From NCBI GenBank assembly GCA_023630585.1, contig CM042551.1:4292001-4356000 (forward strand): a DNA stretch of 64,000 nt, in the 5' to 3' direction. Numbering within the stretch: position 1 is the first letter of the stretch; each line of letters opens with the position of its first letter. The notes beneath the pieces are model-generated. The model was not told where the DNA came from, did no database searches, and saw only the letters and a list, made by a program, of their open reading frames with translations. Positions 35,773 to 48,079 of the stretch are shown one piece after another. Origin of the DNA: Cranoglanis bouderius. Taxonomy: Eukaryota; Chordata; Actinopteri; Siluriformes; Cranoglanididae. The position numbers and the translations under genes were made by a program.

Positions 35773-35873
35773 GTCAGTATGTCTATAATATTCACTGATG
35801 TGATGTTTTCCCCCCCTGTATTAACAGTGCACTAAGGACAAACCTGAACCTCTGCACTTGGTCCTTCTCTCTG

Positions 35874-35945
35874 ACATTGATGAGTGTGTGGAGAACAAAA
35901 GTGTCCTAATTCTGTGTGTTATAACTCACAAGGTGCACAAGGTGC
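35874..35945 (+). pseudogene. Gene B exon 4 remnant
   Basis: Reads ACATTGATGAGTGTGTGGAG (DIDECVE) then diverges; acceptor AG is TG and the second half of the module is deleted. Confidence 0.75.
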
Positions 35946-37026
35946 TACTGAGGTCTCCTCTATAGTGTACTCCAGGTGTCTTGCGATGTAACAGAGTTAA
36001 CAACTGGAAGCAAATTTTGACCTAGTGTCGGCAAGTGTTACTTCTTCATTTTAAATTCGGAGTTGGTTTTCATTTTTTTTTTTTGTTGTTGTTTCAGCAT
36101 GAGATGGTAGAAAAGAGCGAGCAGGTCTATGAGCAAAACCTCTTTTCCGCTTAGGCTATGATATAATGGATAATTCATTAGACTCATTTATAACTAATCC
36201 AGTCTGAATAAGGCTAAGTCTTCTAGCCAAGGATGACTGTATATTTCCGCATCCTAATTATTTTGAATGCTCAAAAATTCATAGCTTAATTGTATAATAT
36301 TTTATTAAAACATTATTATCTGTTATTTGTTGCTTCTGGCCACAGCTCCATGGGTGTAGAATCCGTGGGGGACGCGGGGGACGTGTTATTTTTATTACAG
36401 ATGAGTCCTTCACATTAGAATAAGATGGTGAATTGTTAATGTTGAATTCAAATTTGCACGGATTACACGTGTCTGGATCAGGCAGCGTTGCATGTTACAT
36501 AATGGTTTCTTTTAATATGTTGACGCTAAATATTAATAGAAATATTATAGAATAGAACATATTTTCATTTTATAAATACATAGACTGAGTCATAACAGGC
36601 TGCTATAATAACTTAAATCGTTGTGCAGCAGTTTAAGTTAGTAGTAGGTTAGTAGAATAGGAAAAAAGGGTAACCCTGCCATTTTTACATTGCTGCAAGT
36701 ACAGATTCATAAATGTAATATTAAGCCAATTAAGAGTCAGAAAAAAATAATACCCTTGACATTCTGTCCCCCCCCCCCCACATCTGAAATGATGGCTACG
36801 CCCCTGCACAGCCATCATTATATTACAGTAAGTTTGTCCACTACAGGCTGCGTGTTTTTTTTGTCTTATTCACTGCAAAGATTGTTTTAAATTTAATGTC
36901 AGGAATTTATTTATTTATTTATTTTTAAATTTCTTAGAAGCTTATGGTATTTATAATAGTTTTGACAGTCTATAAGTAACTTAAAGTTATCAAGGTAACA
37001 CCAAATCTCTTCCTCTTTTCTTGCAG

Positions 37027-37212
37027 GGACTCCAAAGAGTTTGTGTGCTCCTGATGCTGAGTGCCATAAAATCAGCATTTACTGCATGTAAGCTGGAGTC
37101 CAGCGCCGGACAGCAGCAGTTTAACCTGACTCGTGTTTCTTGTGTTTCTAACTCTGATTCTCTGAATGACGATGTTCTACCAGTGATTTCCATTTCTATT
37201 TCCTGGATTTGA
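37027..37212 (+). pseudogene. Gene B last exon remnant
   Basis: SLCAPDAECHK then a stop caused by a one-base insertion; downstream DNA still matches gene A exon 6, but the hydrophobic end is altered. Confidence 0.78.
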
Positions 37213-38337
37213 ATACCTGCCAGCTTTAATTGCAAATGCACAATTAACTTTAACCGGTTTACCTTTCAAGGCCACCTGCGTTTAATAAAGCATTATTTAG
37301 AGTCGCATTACGATCTGAAAAGTTCAGTAAAGTCCTAAAAATGTTTTAGGTCTTTGGTGTATTTCTGCTATTTTGCATATGCCTTGTACAAGATGTTTGT
37401 TTCTTGTTTTCTGTTCGTTACCAGACACTGGCACATTTGTTAAGCCAGTCGATACAAATCTGTGCTGTGTTTTGTTGTGCAATTAAGAAGGATAAAAAAA
37501 CTGAAGCTGGTGTAAGAAATTACAGACTGCCTCCAAGCAGATTCCACTCCAAGGTAGGTGTTAGAACAAGCTTATCCCCCCAAAAGGCTTAATTATCATA
37601 GGGGCAATTCATCTCAGTCTCAGAAATATGTGGATAATATCACCTGAACTGACATTCAAACAGTTATAGCATGGGAACGGCAGTGGGACATCAAGAACCG
37701 TCCCTGAACAAAGGGGTGACCCACAAAGTGTGGTCGCACCTGTAACGACATCAGTAATGTGAGAACGGAAAGTGATCACTTCAATTGTTATCCTTAATTT
37801 ACATTCAGAGTGAGACTTCATTTACATTACAAGCAGGAAAAACTGACTTGAAAAACAGTGTAATATGTCTGAGCTGATATTGTTCGAGGTTCACGTTGAT
37901 TCCAGTGGACCCGAAACGCTTCGTGCACTTTGTCACTGCTACGCTGCAATAAAGTTACTGTCTTTTGAAGCCGGAGCCATGGACAATACTGTGACATCCA
38001 GAATGCTTTGGGGTTTTTTTTTTCTGGTACTTGAATAAACCTTTGCTTCTATGACTGTCTTCTTCTTGCTTACTGAATTAATAAAAATCTGTAAAAGCCC
38101 AAAGAGAGATGAGATGAAATTAGACAGCAACACTAGTTACATTTCTCATCAAAACATTGTAATTATATAGTCCATGCAGTTATTTCCTATCTAAATATAT
38201 AGATAAATAAGTAAATCAATACATATAAATAATAAGTCAATTGGTTGACCTACTAGTCGACTAACATAAGGTATAGCTTCATTCTTTATCAGCAGAAACT
38301 TTCTGAGTCCAGCTGCACCAAGTAACAAGTACATAAC

Positions 38338-38757
38338 TTATCAGTCCCTCCAGGATTTCCAGGATTTCAGAAATTAACGCCAAATCAAGGAAACTCCACA
38401 ATATTCGGAGGAGCTTGCAATTTTTCCAAATTACCGCAGATTTCCCACAGATTTGGGCCAAGACATGACATGTGACCTCATCACAACACGCATTCAGCCA
38501 AAGCCCTCTTCGATTCACGTGCGTCAAACATGAGTACAGCTAAAAGGTCTCATTTACCAACTAACATCACTGCGAAAGAGCGTGCAAAACAATTTCGTGC
38601 GATTGCGACTTCGCCAATTCAAGTACACACAAAAAGCACAAAAAACTCCGCAAGTTGCATCACAAATTTTGAAAAAAGGCCACAGCAAAATCAAGCATTT
38701 CTGGCTGCAACAATCACAAAAAAAAAAAAAAAAAAAAAAACCCTGTACGGACCGATT
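38338..38757 (+). mobile_element. hAT-like relic with N-terminal ORF
   Basis: Starts CAGTCCCTCCAGGATTT and ends near CCCTGTACGGACCG, imperfect inverted ends beginning CAG. A frame from 38530 reads MSTAKRSHLPTNITAKERAK, matched by the inverted copy at 44246-44525. Assignment to hAT rests on the ends and a weak resemblance of the frame to CGGBP1/hAT N-termini. Confidence 0.5.
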
Positions 38758-38767
38758 TATTAGTATT

Positions 38768-39150
38768 CGATAAGTGAGGAATAAAACATATTGGGACATA
38801 TTGTTAATAAATAAAATAATCAGAGGCAGGGTGGTGTGATGCAGCCCAGTATAAAGCGGAGTTACATTTACTACCCTAAAGTTGTTTATTTTCTAATAAG
38901 ACGTGTTCAAATCAAAAACATCTTAGTTCCTCTTATAACAGCTATAATCAGCCGTATCCTCACCAGCTTATCTTTTATCTGTTTTGAAGTTTTAAAAATA
39001 ATGCAGCTTGCCGTGTTACTGAGAAACCGCAAAGCATAAACTCCTCTGTCCTGAAGACATTCCTTCACAGAAATCTTAAAGTTACAGCTTTACCTCTGAC
39101 TGTTACAAAGCACTGACACTTTGTATAGACTCCTCCTATAAAATGTTATG

Positions 39151-39233
<83 letters not shown>

Positions 39234-39480
39234 TTACAGAAAAACTCACCAAATAAACAATTACATTTATTATTGTTGTTATTGTATTATATTGCAATTA
39301 ATTTTTTTTTCATCATGTTGGGTGTCCTCTGTACAGGTTCCTGTGTAAACTGTTACTATAGAAACAAAGCATTAACATAAATTTGTGATTTGCAGCTGGA
39401 CTACTATCAGAGCTGCTATTACAGAAAACTAATCAACACCTTCTGACCAATCAGAATCCAGAATTCAACAGCACTGACAA
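38768..39480. repeat. Palindromic repeat family, long copy
   Basis: Runs from GAGGAATAAAACATATTGGG to CACCTTCTGACCAATCAGAA with an (AT)n tract (39153-39230) inside. CTGACCAATC-type ends recur at ~4165, 40395, 58730, 60712 and 62350. Confidence 0.7.
39153..39230. repeat. (AT)n microsatellite
   Basis: About 39 units. Confidence 0.98.
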
Positions 39481-40426
39481 TAATTGTAATAATTCATAAA
39501 CAAAAAGAAATAATAAATGTGGGGGGAAAATTGTTGGTCAATTGTAACATGGTTTCATCCTTTGGATTTGAATACTTTCTAAACATTTTTACCAAGAAAG
39601 ACTGCATAATATTTTGGTAGCTCATAGTGTGAACATTTTGAGATAGCGTTCGCAGTACCGCATTTATACACAAGATGCTGACAAAAAACTACAGATAAGA
39701 TAAATGCCCAGCCCACTTCTGTATTCTCTGAGACACTGAGCTGTTTTTTCCACATGTACTTTGATATATTTATCATTTCCTGACTGATACAGAAAGAAAT
39801 TTGCCATGGCTGAGAGGATCAGTATTCTTCAGTGTACAGTGGTGTGTCGTACAGTAAACTTCATTACATTTTCACCATTTTTCCAGACACGATTCTTATT
39901 GGAATTATAAGCAATATTAATGATCTCCCGTTCTAATTTTATAAAGAAAAATAACTTCAGATCTCAGCTCTTCAGATGAGTCCAATCCCTACGTTCATCT
40001 GAAAGAGTCGATTCAAAGAGCCGACTCATTTTTGAACTACACATTGCTTCCTTTTACCTCATCAGTAAAGCCTTTCCTGTGGCAGAAATCTTAAAGTTAC
40101 GTCATTTTTCTTTCCTTTTTTCCTTCTTTTTTGCAGTTTTGACTCTTACAAAGCACTGACACTCGAGACTCCTTCCATAAAAAGACACCATATCAATAAA
40201 TTATCCAATTATCCAATTATTATTAGATTTAGATTACCAGCCATGGCAATACAAGCTCCAGTGTAAGTGGTTATTATAAAAAAACAAAACAATAACATAT
40301 TAGAACGAGTGCATTAATATAGACCTACGATTTGAATTACAGCCATAATTAATGTCCGAGCTACTGTTATAGAAAATGAATCAACACCTTCTGACCAACA
40401 GAATTGAGAATTTGACAAAACTTTGG

Positions 40427-40660
40427 GGGCACTGTGACTTACTGGTTAGTTCTTTGCGTGTGTTGTTGGGCTGATTGGTATTTCCAAATTGTCTGTGGTG
40501 TGTGAATGTGTGTGCAATTTTGCCCTGTGATGGGTTGGCACCCCGGACCCCGGTGTTCCCCGCCTTGCCTTCCTCCACTGAGTTCACTGGGATAGGCTCC
40601 AGGCTTGCCCGTGACCCTGTGTAGGATAAGCGTATGGATAATAGATGGAATTATAACTTT
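40427..40660 (+). repeat. Fish SINE-like dispersed repeat
   Basis: GGGGGCACTGTGACTTACTG ... GCCCTGTGATGGGTTGGCAC ... TGGGATAGGCTCCAGGCTTG; same family as 19866-20175. Confidence 0.75.
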
Positions 40661-41054
40661 AAATCTTATATACTCAAATAATTGTGCTTTGGGTTACTTT
40701 TTACTCACGTATCTTCACGTCCAATTATGACTCTTCAGAGGTACTGCACTCTGATAAGTAAAGTAAATGGTCTGCACTTAAAGTAAGTAATGCACGTAGT
40801 TACTTCCTCTGACACATTAACCCTCCCCTCTAATGAGCCGTTGTTCATGCAGAAAATGAACTGCACTTATGGCTAACATAACATATTCTGCTGCTTAAAA
40901 GCTTAGTGCAAAAAAAATATTTAAAAAAAATAAAAAATTACAGCTGTGCAGATGCATCATGATAATAAGTTTGCCTGAATGGTTTGGAGTTTGTGTCCTT
41001 GTGGTTCAGACCTACCACACTGCTGCAATATTTCTTTCATTCTTGTTCTCCTTT

Positions 41055-41170
41055 TCAGCATAAAGTTTTCACGTATTGTGAGTACAAACTTGCAGTCTGA
41101 TTGCTAAACTGTTGCCAGGCTTCTGTACAGTACGTTGAGACATTTCTGAGAAAGAGGGAATGAGTAAATG

Positions 41171-41234
<64 letters not shown>

Positions 41235-42340
41235 GGGTGTGTGATGCTGAAGTGTATTATTGTGTACACAGCGAATATTTCTGAACTTCAAGGAATCGGT
41301 TAATTTCAAATACTCTAGAATTAAATCTAGTAATCTAGTAAAATCTAGTAAATCTAGTAGCAGATCCTTTAAGTTCTGTAAGTTGCGAGGTCGGACCTCC
41401 ATGGATCGGACTTGTTTGTCCAGCACATCCCACAGATGCTCGATCGAATTGAGATCTGGGGAATTTGGAGGCCGAGTCAACACCTTGAACTCTTTGTCAT
41501 GTTCCTCAAACCATTTCTGAAAATGCAGTGTGGCAGGGAGCATTATCCTGCTGAAAGAGGCTGCTGCCATTAGGGAGTACTGTTGCCATGATGGGGTGTA
41601 CTTGGTCTGCAACAGTGTTTAGGTATGTAGGTGGTAAGTAACATCCACATGAATGCAAGGACTGAAGGTTTCCCAGCAGAACATTGCCCAGAGCCTTCGC
41701 TGACTTGTCTTCTTCCCACAGTGCATCCTGGTGCCATCTCTTTCCCTGGTAAGCGACACTCACGCACCCCGCTGGCCACATGATGTAAAAGAAAACGTGA
41801 TTCATCAGGCCAGGCCAACTTCTTCCATTACTCCGTGGTCCAGTTCTGATGCTCACGTGCCCATTTCAGCGGTGGACAGGGGTCAGCATGGGCACTCTGA
41901 CCAGTCTGCAGCTACGCAGCCCCATACGCAGCAAGCTGTGATGCGCTGTGTGTTCTGACACCTTTCACTCCCCATGTGCGTCAATGAACCTGGGGCACCC
42001 ATGACCCTGTCACCGGTTCACTGGTTGTCCTTCCTTGGACCACTTTTCGTAGGTACTAACCACTGCATCCCCGGAACACTCCACAAGGCCTGCAGTTTTG
42101 GAGATGCTCTGACCCGGTCGTCTAGCCATCACAATTTGGCCCTTGTTAAAGTCACTCAAATCCTTACACTTGCCCATTTTTTCCTGCTTCCAACGCACCA
42201 ATTTTGAGAACTGACCGTTCATTTGCTGCCTAATATATCCCACCCCTTGACAGGTGCCTTTGTAATGAGATAATCAATGTTTTTCACATCACCTGTCAGT
42301 GGTTTTAATGTTATGGCTGATCGGTGTATATTTGTATTAA
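41055..42340 (-). mobile_element. Broken full-length Tc1-like transposon
   Basis: On the - strand: a terminus near 42325 (GCCATAACATTAAAACCACT), the N-terminal DNA-binding region from the ATG at 42180 (KCKDLSDFNKGQIVMARRPG; ISKTAGLVECS), then frame-shifted catalytic parts at ~41506-41856 (FQQDNAPCHTA) and 41300-41560 (RPPNSPDLNSIEHLWDVLDK). Indels separate the three frames, so no enzyme can be made. A (TG)n tract replaces the expected region at 41177-41232. Confidence 0.85.
41177..41232. repeat. (TG)n microsatellite
   Basis: About 28 units. Confidence 0.97.
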
Positions 42341-42889
42341 AGTTAATGCTAACTCTATTATCTAATATCAACTGTAAGACAAAACCCTGCCCAGTCCCAT
42401 GCATGTATTGGTTGACTAGGCTAAGTAGTGTTAGCTAATGTAGTAATGTATGGCCAGCTGGTTAGCTAAAGACGCAAACAAGTTTTGCTTATGATCATGG
42501 AGCACATAACAACAAAAACTTTGGTGAACGTTATGGCATGTAAAAGATAACGATTAATGATTTTATTGTATTTTATTTTCTCTTGATATGTTTGTCAGTG
42601 AGGTGACTCTATGGCAAATGAGCAGCTTGTAAATGTAATAGCCCAGAAAAGAAATCTGCTTGTCCTGGGCACTATTTTTGTCTACCCCTGAGGCATGGCT
42701 TACAGTAATGGCTTCACCAAACTAGTGCATTTGTCTGTTGTCTTGAATCTGAGTGCATGATGAAGTCCTTAAATACAAAAATTTGGGCATTTGATGGAAC
42801 ACACATTTTTTCCCTGATTTAATTACCAATCTATGAACAAGGGCTAAAAAAGTTTTCAAATAAATATTAATTGATTAAGTGAAAGTGAC

Positions 42890-43160
42890 ATGTGAAGGCC
42901 AGGGTATGGTAACCCATACTTGGAATTTGTCCTCTGCATTTAACCTACCCAAGTTAGTGCAGACACATTAGGAATTGTGAGTAGTGAACACACACACTAC
43001 AAACCGTGAACACACCCGGAACAGTGGGCAGCCATTTTTGCTGCAGTGCCCGGGGAGCAGTTGAGGGTTAAGGGCCTTGCTCAAGGGCCCAACAGTGGCA
43101 GCTTGCCACGACCTTCTGATCAGTAGCCCAATTTCTTAACCACTGAGCTACCACCGCCCC
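42890..43160 (-). repeat. tRNA-derived SINE, inverted
   Basis: On the - strand: GGCGGTGGTAGCTCAGTGGT then TAAG (A-box-like), later TGCCACTGTTGGGCCCTTGA and AACCCTCAACTGCTC, phrases also in the SINE at 47889. Confidence 0.78.
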
Positions 43161-43517
43161 TAACGCTAGCTTATAATTAATAATCTTTACTGTCTGAGAT
43201 CATGATAAGCACTTTATCCTGGTCTGGTTTGGATCTGGATCCTATCCCATGAACCCTTTGATGGGAATACACTCAGGATGGGACATTAGGAGGGGACTAG
43301 AGAACCCATAGGAAACTCACACAGACACACAGAAGAGGGTGAAGTCGGTTCAGAGACATTCCTGTAAATCAGAGGCGTCTCGCAGGGACACGGGTACAGA
43401 GGAGCATTGTGAGGACCTGGAATGAAGACATGACGACTGAATGTTTTATTCATCCACATAAGAGAGAGAGCTACAGTAGAAAGAGAAAGAACACAAACAC
43501 CGTATAAAATTAATATG

Positions 43518-43520
<3 letters not shown>

Positions 43521-43583
<63 letters not shown>

Positions 43584-43732
43584 TTAGTGACCTTAGCACA
43601 CCCTGTGAGAGCACTTAGAGTGTGAAAAGGGAGGCTTAATCTGTTCAGCATTCAACACACTGTGAATTAAGGAAACAGAATGAGGCACATACAATAGAGC
43701 AGTTAAATCCATCAACGTGCTTTCCTGAGCTG

Positions 43733-43821
<89 letters not shown>
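43521..43821. repeat. Two (GT)n microsatellites
   Basis: Tracts at 43521-43570 (followed by (GA)n to 43583) and 43735-43820, separated by 150 bp of unique sequence. Confidence 0.97.
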
Positions 43822-43822
<1 letters not shown>

Positions 43823-43894
43823 GTGTGCGTATTTGAGTGAGAAGGCCATTATTGGCCATTATTAGTATGCTGCAAAAACCAATTTCTTTTTACC

Positions 43895-44190
43895 ACAGTA
43901 TTGTTGAATTCTCAAATCAGAAGGTGTTGATTGATCTTCATTTGTAACATGATAAAAGCTGCGTATGAGAAAAAAACAAGCCTGATGAGGGAAACTGCTA
44001 CAAACAGCAAGTCAAATGAGGAATTTAATGTACATCTTGTTTTGCAGATGTACATTAAATGTAGCCATAAACAGTTTAAAAGTGTGTCGTATTTTTCAAT
44101 AATGAATTAAAAATTGTAATTATTGGCAAACTGCTGTGGTGTAAGAGGAACAAAACACTTCGGGACATGCTGTTATGGGAACATAATCAA
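43895..44190. repeat. Palindromic repeat family copy
   Basis: Begins with TTGTTGAATTCTC and AAGGTGTTGATTGATC, inverted relative to 39440; then GTAAGAGGAACAAAACACTT and CGGGACATGCTGTTAT. Confidence 0.7.
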
Positions 44191-44245
44191 TTTCAGTGTA
44201 GTAATGGCCTGACGTGAATCATCACACCACCGTGGCGTGGGTTAT

Positions 44246-44525
44246 TCAGACCATACAGGATTTTTGCAGAAAACTACTTGAATTGGCGAAATCACAACTG
44301 CACGAAATTCTTTTGCACGGCCTTTCACAGTGATGTTTGTTGGCAAATGAGACCTTCTAGCTGTACTCGTTCGAAGCATGTAAATCGAAGAGGGCTTTGG
44401 CTGAATCTGCAGAAAACCTGCGGTAATTTTGAGGAATTGAAAGCTCCTCCGAATACTGCGGAGTTTCCTTGAGTTTGTGTTAATTTCAGTGATCAAAAAA
44501 TCACAAAATCCTGGAGGGACTGATT
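44246..44525 (-). mobile_element. hAT-like relic, inverted short copy
   Basis: Ends CAGACCATACAGGATTTTT and (inverted) CAGTCCCTCCAGGATTTT are imperfect inverted repeats. The - strand frame RRSHLPTNITVKGRAKEFRA matches the + strand frame at 38530. Confidence 0.55.
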
Positions 44526-45081
44526 GTTCTATAACAGCACATGCTAAAGTGCCTTATTTAATGCCATAAAACCCAGTGAGTTATATTTATTAATTTCTGC
44601 TGTGAAGTTTGTAATACTCTACTGGATTCATGCCAAATACCAAACACGATAAATATAAAAATTGTAGCCCTTTTCTTCAAACTAGAAAAACACTAAACTT
44701 CCGTCAGCTCTTCTTTTGTGAATTGTATTTTGACTGTACAGTGGTGTGTTTAGCTTAGTTATCTGCTTTTAGTTTCTTCTCCAAAGACAGTTTGAGAACA
44801 AAATAAATGCTGAGTAAATAATCCACCTCGCTCATGTCCATTACAGCCGTATTATACAGTGTATTTTGCATGTGGCTTCTCATCATCGCTGATGATGATG
44901 TGTGACAGATGTGTGTGAAAAATACATCAGCTCAAATTACAGTCTGCGCTAGAAATAAATCGGCATGTGTTTTTAATTACAACCATTAGAGGTGCTGTTG
45001 TTCTGGATTCCACAAAAATACAAAATAACAATTGTTAACAGAAAATAATCTGATGTGGAGGCCAAAAATGAAGCCTTATAG

Positions 45082-45220
<139 letters not shown>

Positions 45221-45417
45221 AGAGTAGTTATATGCTGAGACAGTGTCAAATTTACTAATTTCATCTCCTTTGGCTAAATGTGTTAAAGAGGAACCCCCAC
45301 TGTGGGCGGTGATTTAATAAAACCCATGAATTTGTTAACAAAGTTACCACACTCTCAATTTTTTAGGTTGACATTAATTGGCATGATGAACATGGTGACA
45401 TTTTGTAATGTTGAGGT

Positions 45418-45560
45418 TTCAGCTTCAGGAGGAAGTGGTTATGGTGTAATCTCTGGTTAAATTTAAACCCTATATAAGGACTGAATCAGAGTGAGAGCTG
45501 ATGAGGAAGAGAAGACGAGAAGCAATATTACACTGAGTAGCGTACTCAGACATTATAGCC
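45418..45560 (+). promoter_or_regulatory. Promoter-like block without a supported gene
   Basis: Contains CCTATATAAGGAC (TATA-like) at ~45468-45480 and, about 100 bp on, an ATG with a 12-codon hydrophobic frame (MIHLLMIMILNL) that stops. The block resembles 22943-23075 (AGGAAGTGG ... ATCTCTGGTTAAAT ... GAGAGCTGA). Could be a relic promoter of a lost gene or part of a repeat. Confidence 0.35.
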
Positions 45561-46591
45561 AGGACCAAAAATGATCCATCTTCTAATGATCATGATTCTA
45601 AATCTTTAGCATATATTCAGTCCCACAGCTGGAGTGAGTCTCTATATCACTTATCTCAGCATAACATAACATTAATGACATTAATATTTATTATTTACTT
45701 ATTACAGTATACTACCACACCCCTATATATGGATATAAAAATGAGAAACCAAAAGTAGGTTGGATTAGACCAAGATTAGATTAAACTGTGTTTACAGCCA
45801 GTCAATAATTTGATCGAAATTGTATTATTTTGAGTTGTGTTTCACTACATAAAAATGTAAGCTATAATTATTAATTATAATTAATCTTAAATTATAATAG
45901 AAGGCTATCTAAGTTTACTATAAAACAAAAACCAGGTTTTAAAGGATTGAAGGAAATGTCAGAAATTAGATGTAAGATTAAAACTGAGTCCTAACTGAAA
46001 TTTAAATCTTAGTTTAAGATAACAGAGCAAGAGGACTTCATTTAACTTGACTATAAAACTAAATCCAGGATTATATGGTGGTTTAAATGCAATCCTGATC
46101 ATTTTGTAAACATGGTTTGAAGGTTTAAAGCTTAATTTCAGATAATCCAGGTCTTTCCAGGGGTTCTCTGGGAGGTGATCCATTTCAAACACGCCGCCCA
46201 CCATCATGGCTTTTACCAACGTAGTGCAAAGTAAACCACTGTGTAAGAGAAATCTAACTACGCGACCTAAATTGTGGTATTTTGCATGTTACCAAATGTT
46301 CTACACCTCAGACTCTTTTACCACACAGGATGCTGAAACTTGCAGCTAAAGTGGTTAACCATCAACCATCTGGTAAAGTGACTTCAGCAGCCCCTGATTT
46401 TACCGCTTGCATTTGATGAACCGCCGTGAAGATATGAAGCTTTATGTCAAAAAATAAAACACCACCTGAAATAGTGATTTGTTCCACATCACCATCGCAC
46501 ACTGGAGTTCTGTAGAATTAATTTTGAAGAGCATTAAAAGAAAGTTGCACTTTGTTTCACTCAAGGAAGCTAAAAAAAAAAGAGCTACAGC

Positions 46592-46625
<34 letters not shown>

Positions 46626-46888
46626 AATAGAACATATAACCAAATATCTGTATCTGTCCCTCTATCTGTATCTGTATCTGAATTCAGATTTCGTTGGCTC
46701 TCTCAGGGGACTCAACCGGATGCCTTGAGAACCTTTCTTGCAAAACAATAATAAATTAATTAATTAATCAAAAAAGCAGTATAGTGCAAAAATATATTGT
46801 ACATATATAAAAATCTTCCTTCTTTATAGATGAAGGAAGAAGTTATTTGAAAGTGAGATAAGAAATCAAAATGCAATGTCTATATCGC

Positions 46889-47058
46889 TTAGTATCTTAA
46901 AGTTATTAAAGTTCCTCTTATCGCCCTCAGTATCTTAAAGTTATTAAAGTTCCTCTTATCGCCCTCAGTATCTTAAAGTTATTAAAGTTCCTCTTATCGC
47001 CCTCAGTATCTTAAAGTTGTTAAAGTTCCTCTTATCGCCCTCAGTATCTTAAAGTTTC
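46889..47058. repeat. 38-bp minisatellite
   Basis: Four-plus copies of a 38-bp unit (AGTATCTTAAAGTTATTAAA then GTTCCTCTTATCGCCCTC), almost without differences. Confidence 0.95.
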
Positions 47059-47156
47059 CCAGTACATATTTCATAAAGGTGTCTAAAATTGAGTCTCGCA
47101 GAAGAACTGAAGAACTTTTGTGCGAAACATCGTGTTTCTCTGGAAACTTTGTGTGC

Positions 47157-47340
<184 letters not shown>

Positions 47341-47674
47341 TGTGTCCTTCAGCACAACCAGAACTCCTATTTTCAGTGGTGGTGAATAGCATTACTCATC
47401 AGGCACTGTGTGTCCTTGGTGAGACCCCGGGTCTTTTATGGGTCACCCCCATTGTTGTAACATAAAACAAATAACTTCTGTGGTACACAACGTCAGCATA
47501 ACAGCCAAACGCCAATCACCAAGCCAATATATCGTGCCACACTATGTCACCATGTCCCTTATGGGCTTCATATTCCTATTGTTAGGAAGCCTGGGACTTT
47601 TCACTCATTCTTCTGGCTGAAGAACCTTTTATGACCATACTTAACCTCTAATGTAGTACAGTGAGGGGGGAAAA

Positions 47675-48079
<405 letters not shown>

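Larger units (their letters stand above)
34594..37212 (+). pseudogene. Gene B: decayed paralogue of gene A
   Basis: Recognisable pieces: exon 2 (34594-34677, LQLAVLSDVAAAVICDPGY), exon 3 (35620-35772, complete cbEGF DEDECQFEPPLCGKNANCYN...), a ruined exon 4 (35874-35945) and the last exon (37027-37212). No signal-peptide exon 1 was found between A and B. Exon 4 has lost its acceptor (CTCTCTG instead of CTCAAG) and most of the EGF. No exon-5 equivalent is visible. In the last exon a one-base insertion after YCM makes an immediate stop; the other frame continues LESSAGQQQFNLT, showing the ancestor. An AATAAA at 37284 survives. Expression of a short one-EGF product cannot be excluded. Confidence 0.83.

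Noticed and set aside
37404..37592. Cys-rich frame AVFCCAIKKDKKTEAG resembling the start of a THAP finger
   Set aside because: Too short, the CxxC spacing and remaining signature are not convincing, and no following domain was found. At most a transposon relic.
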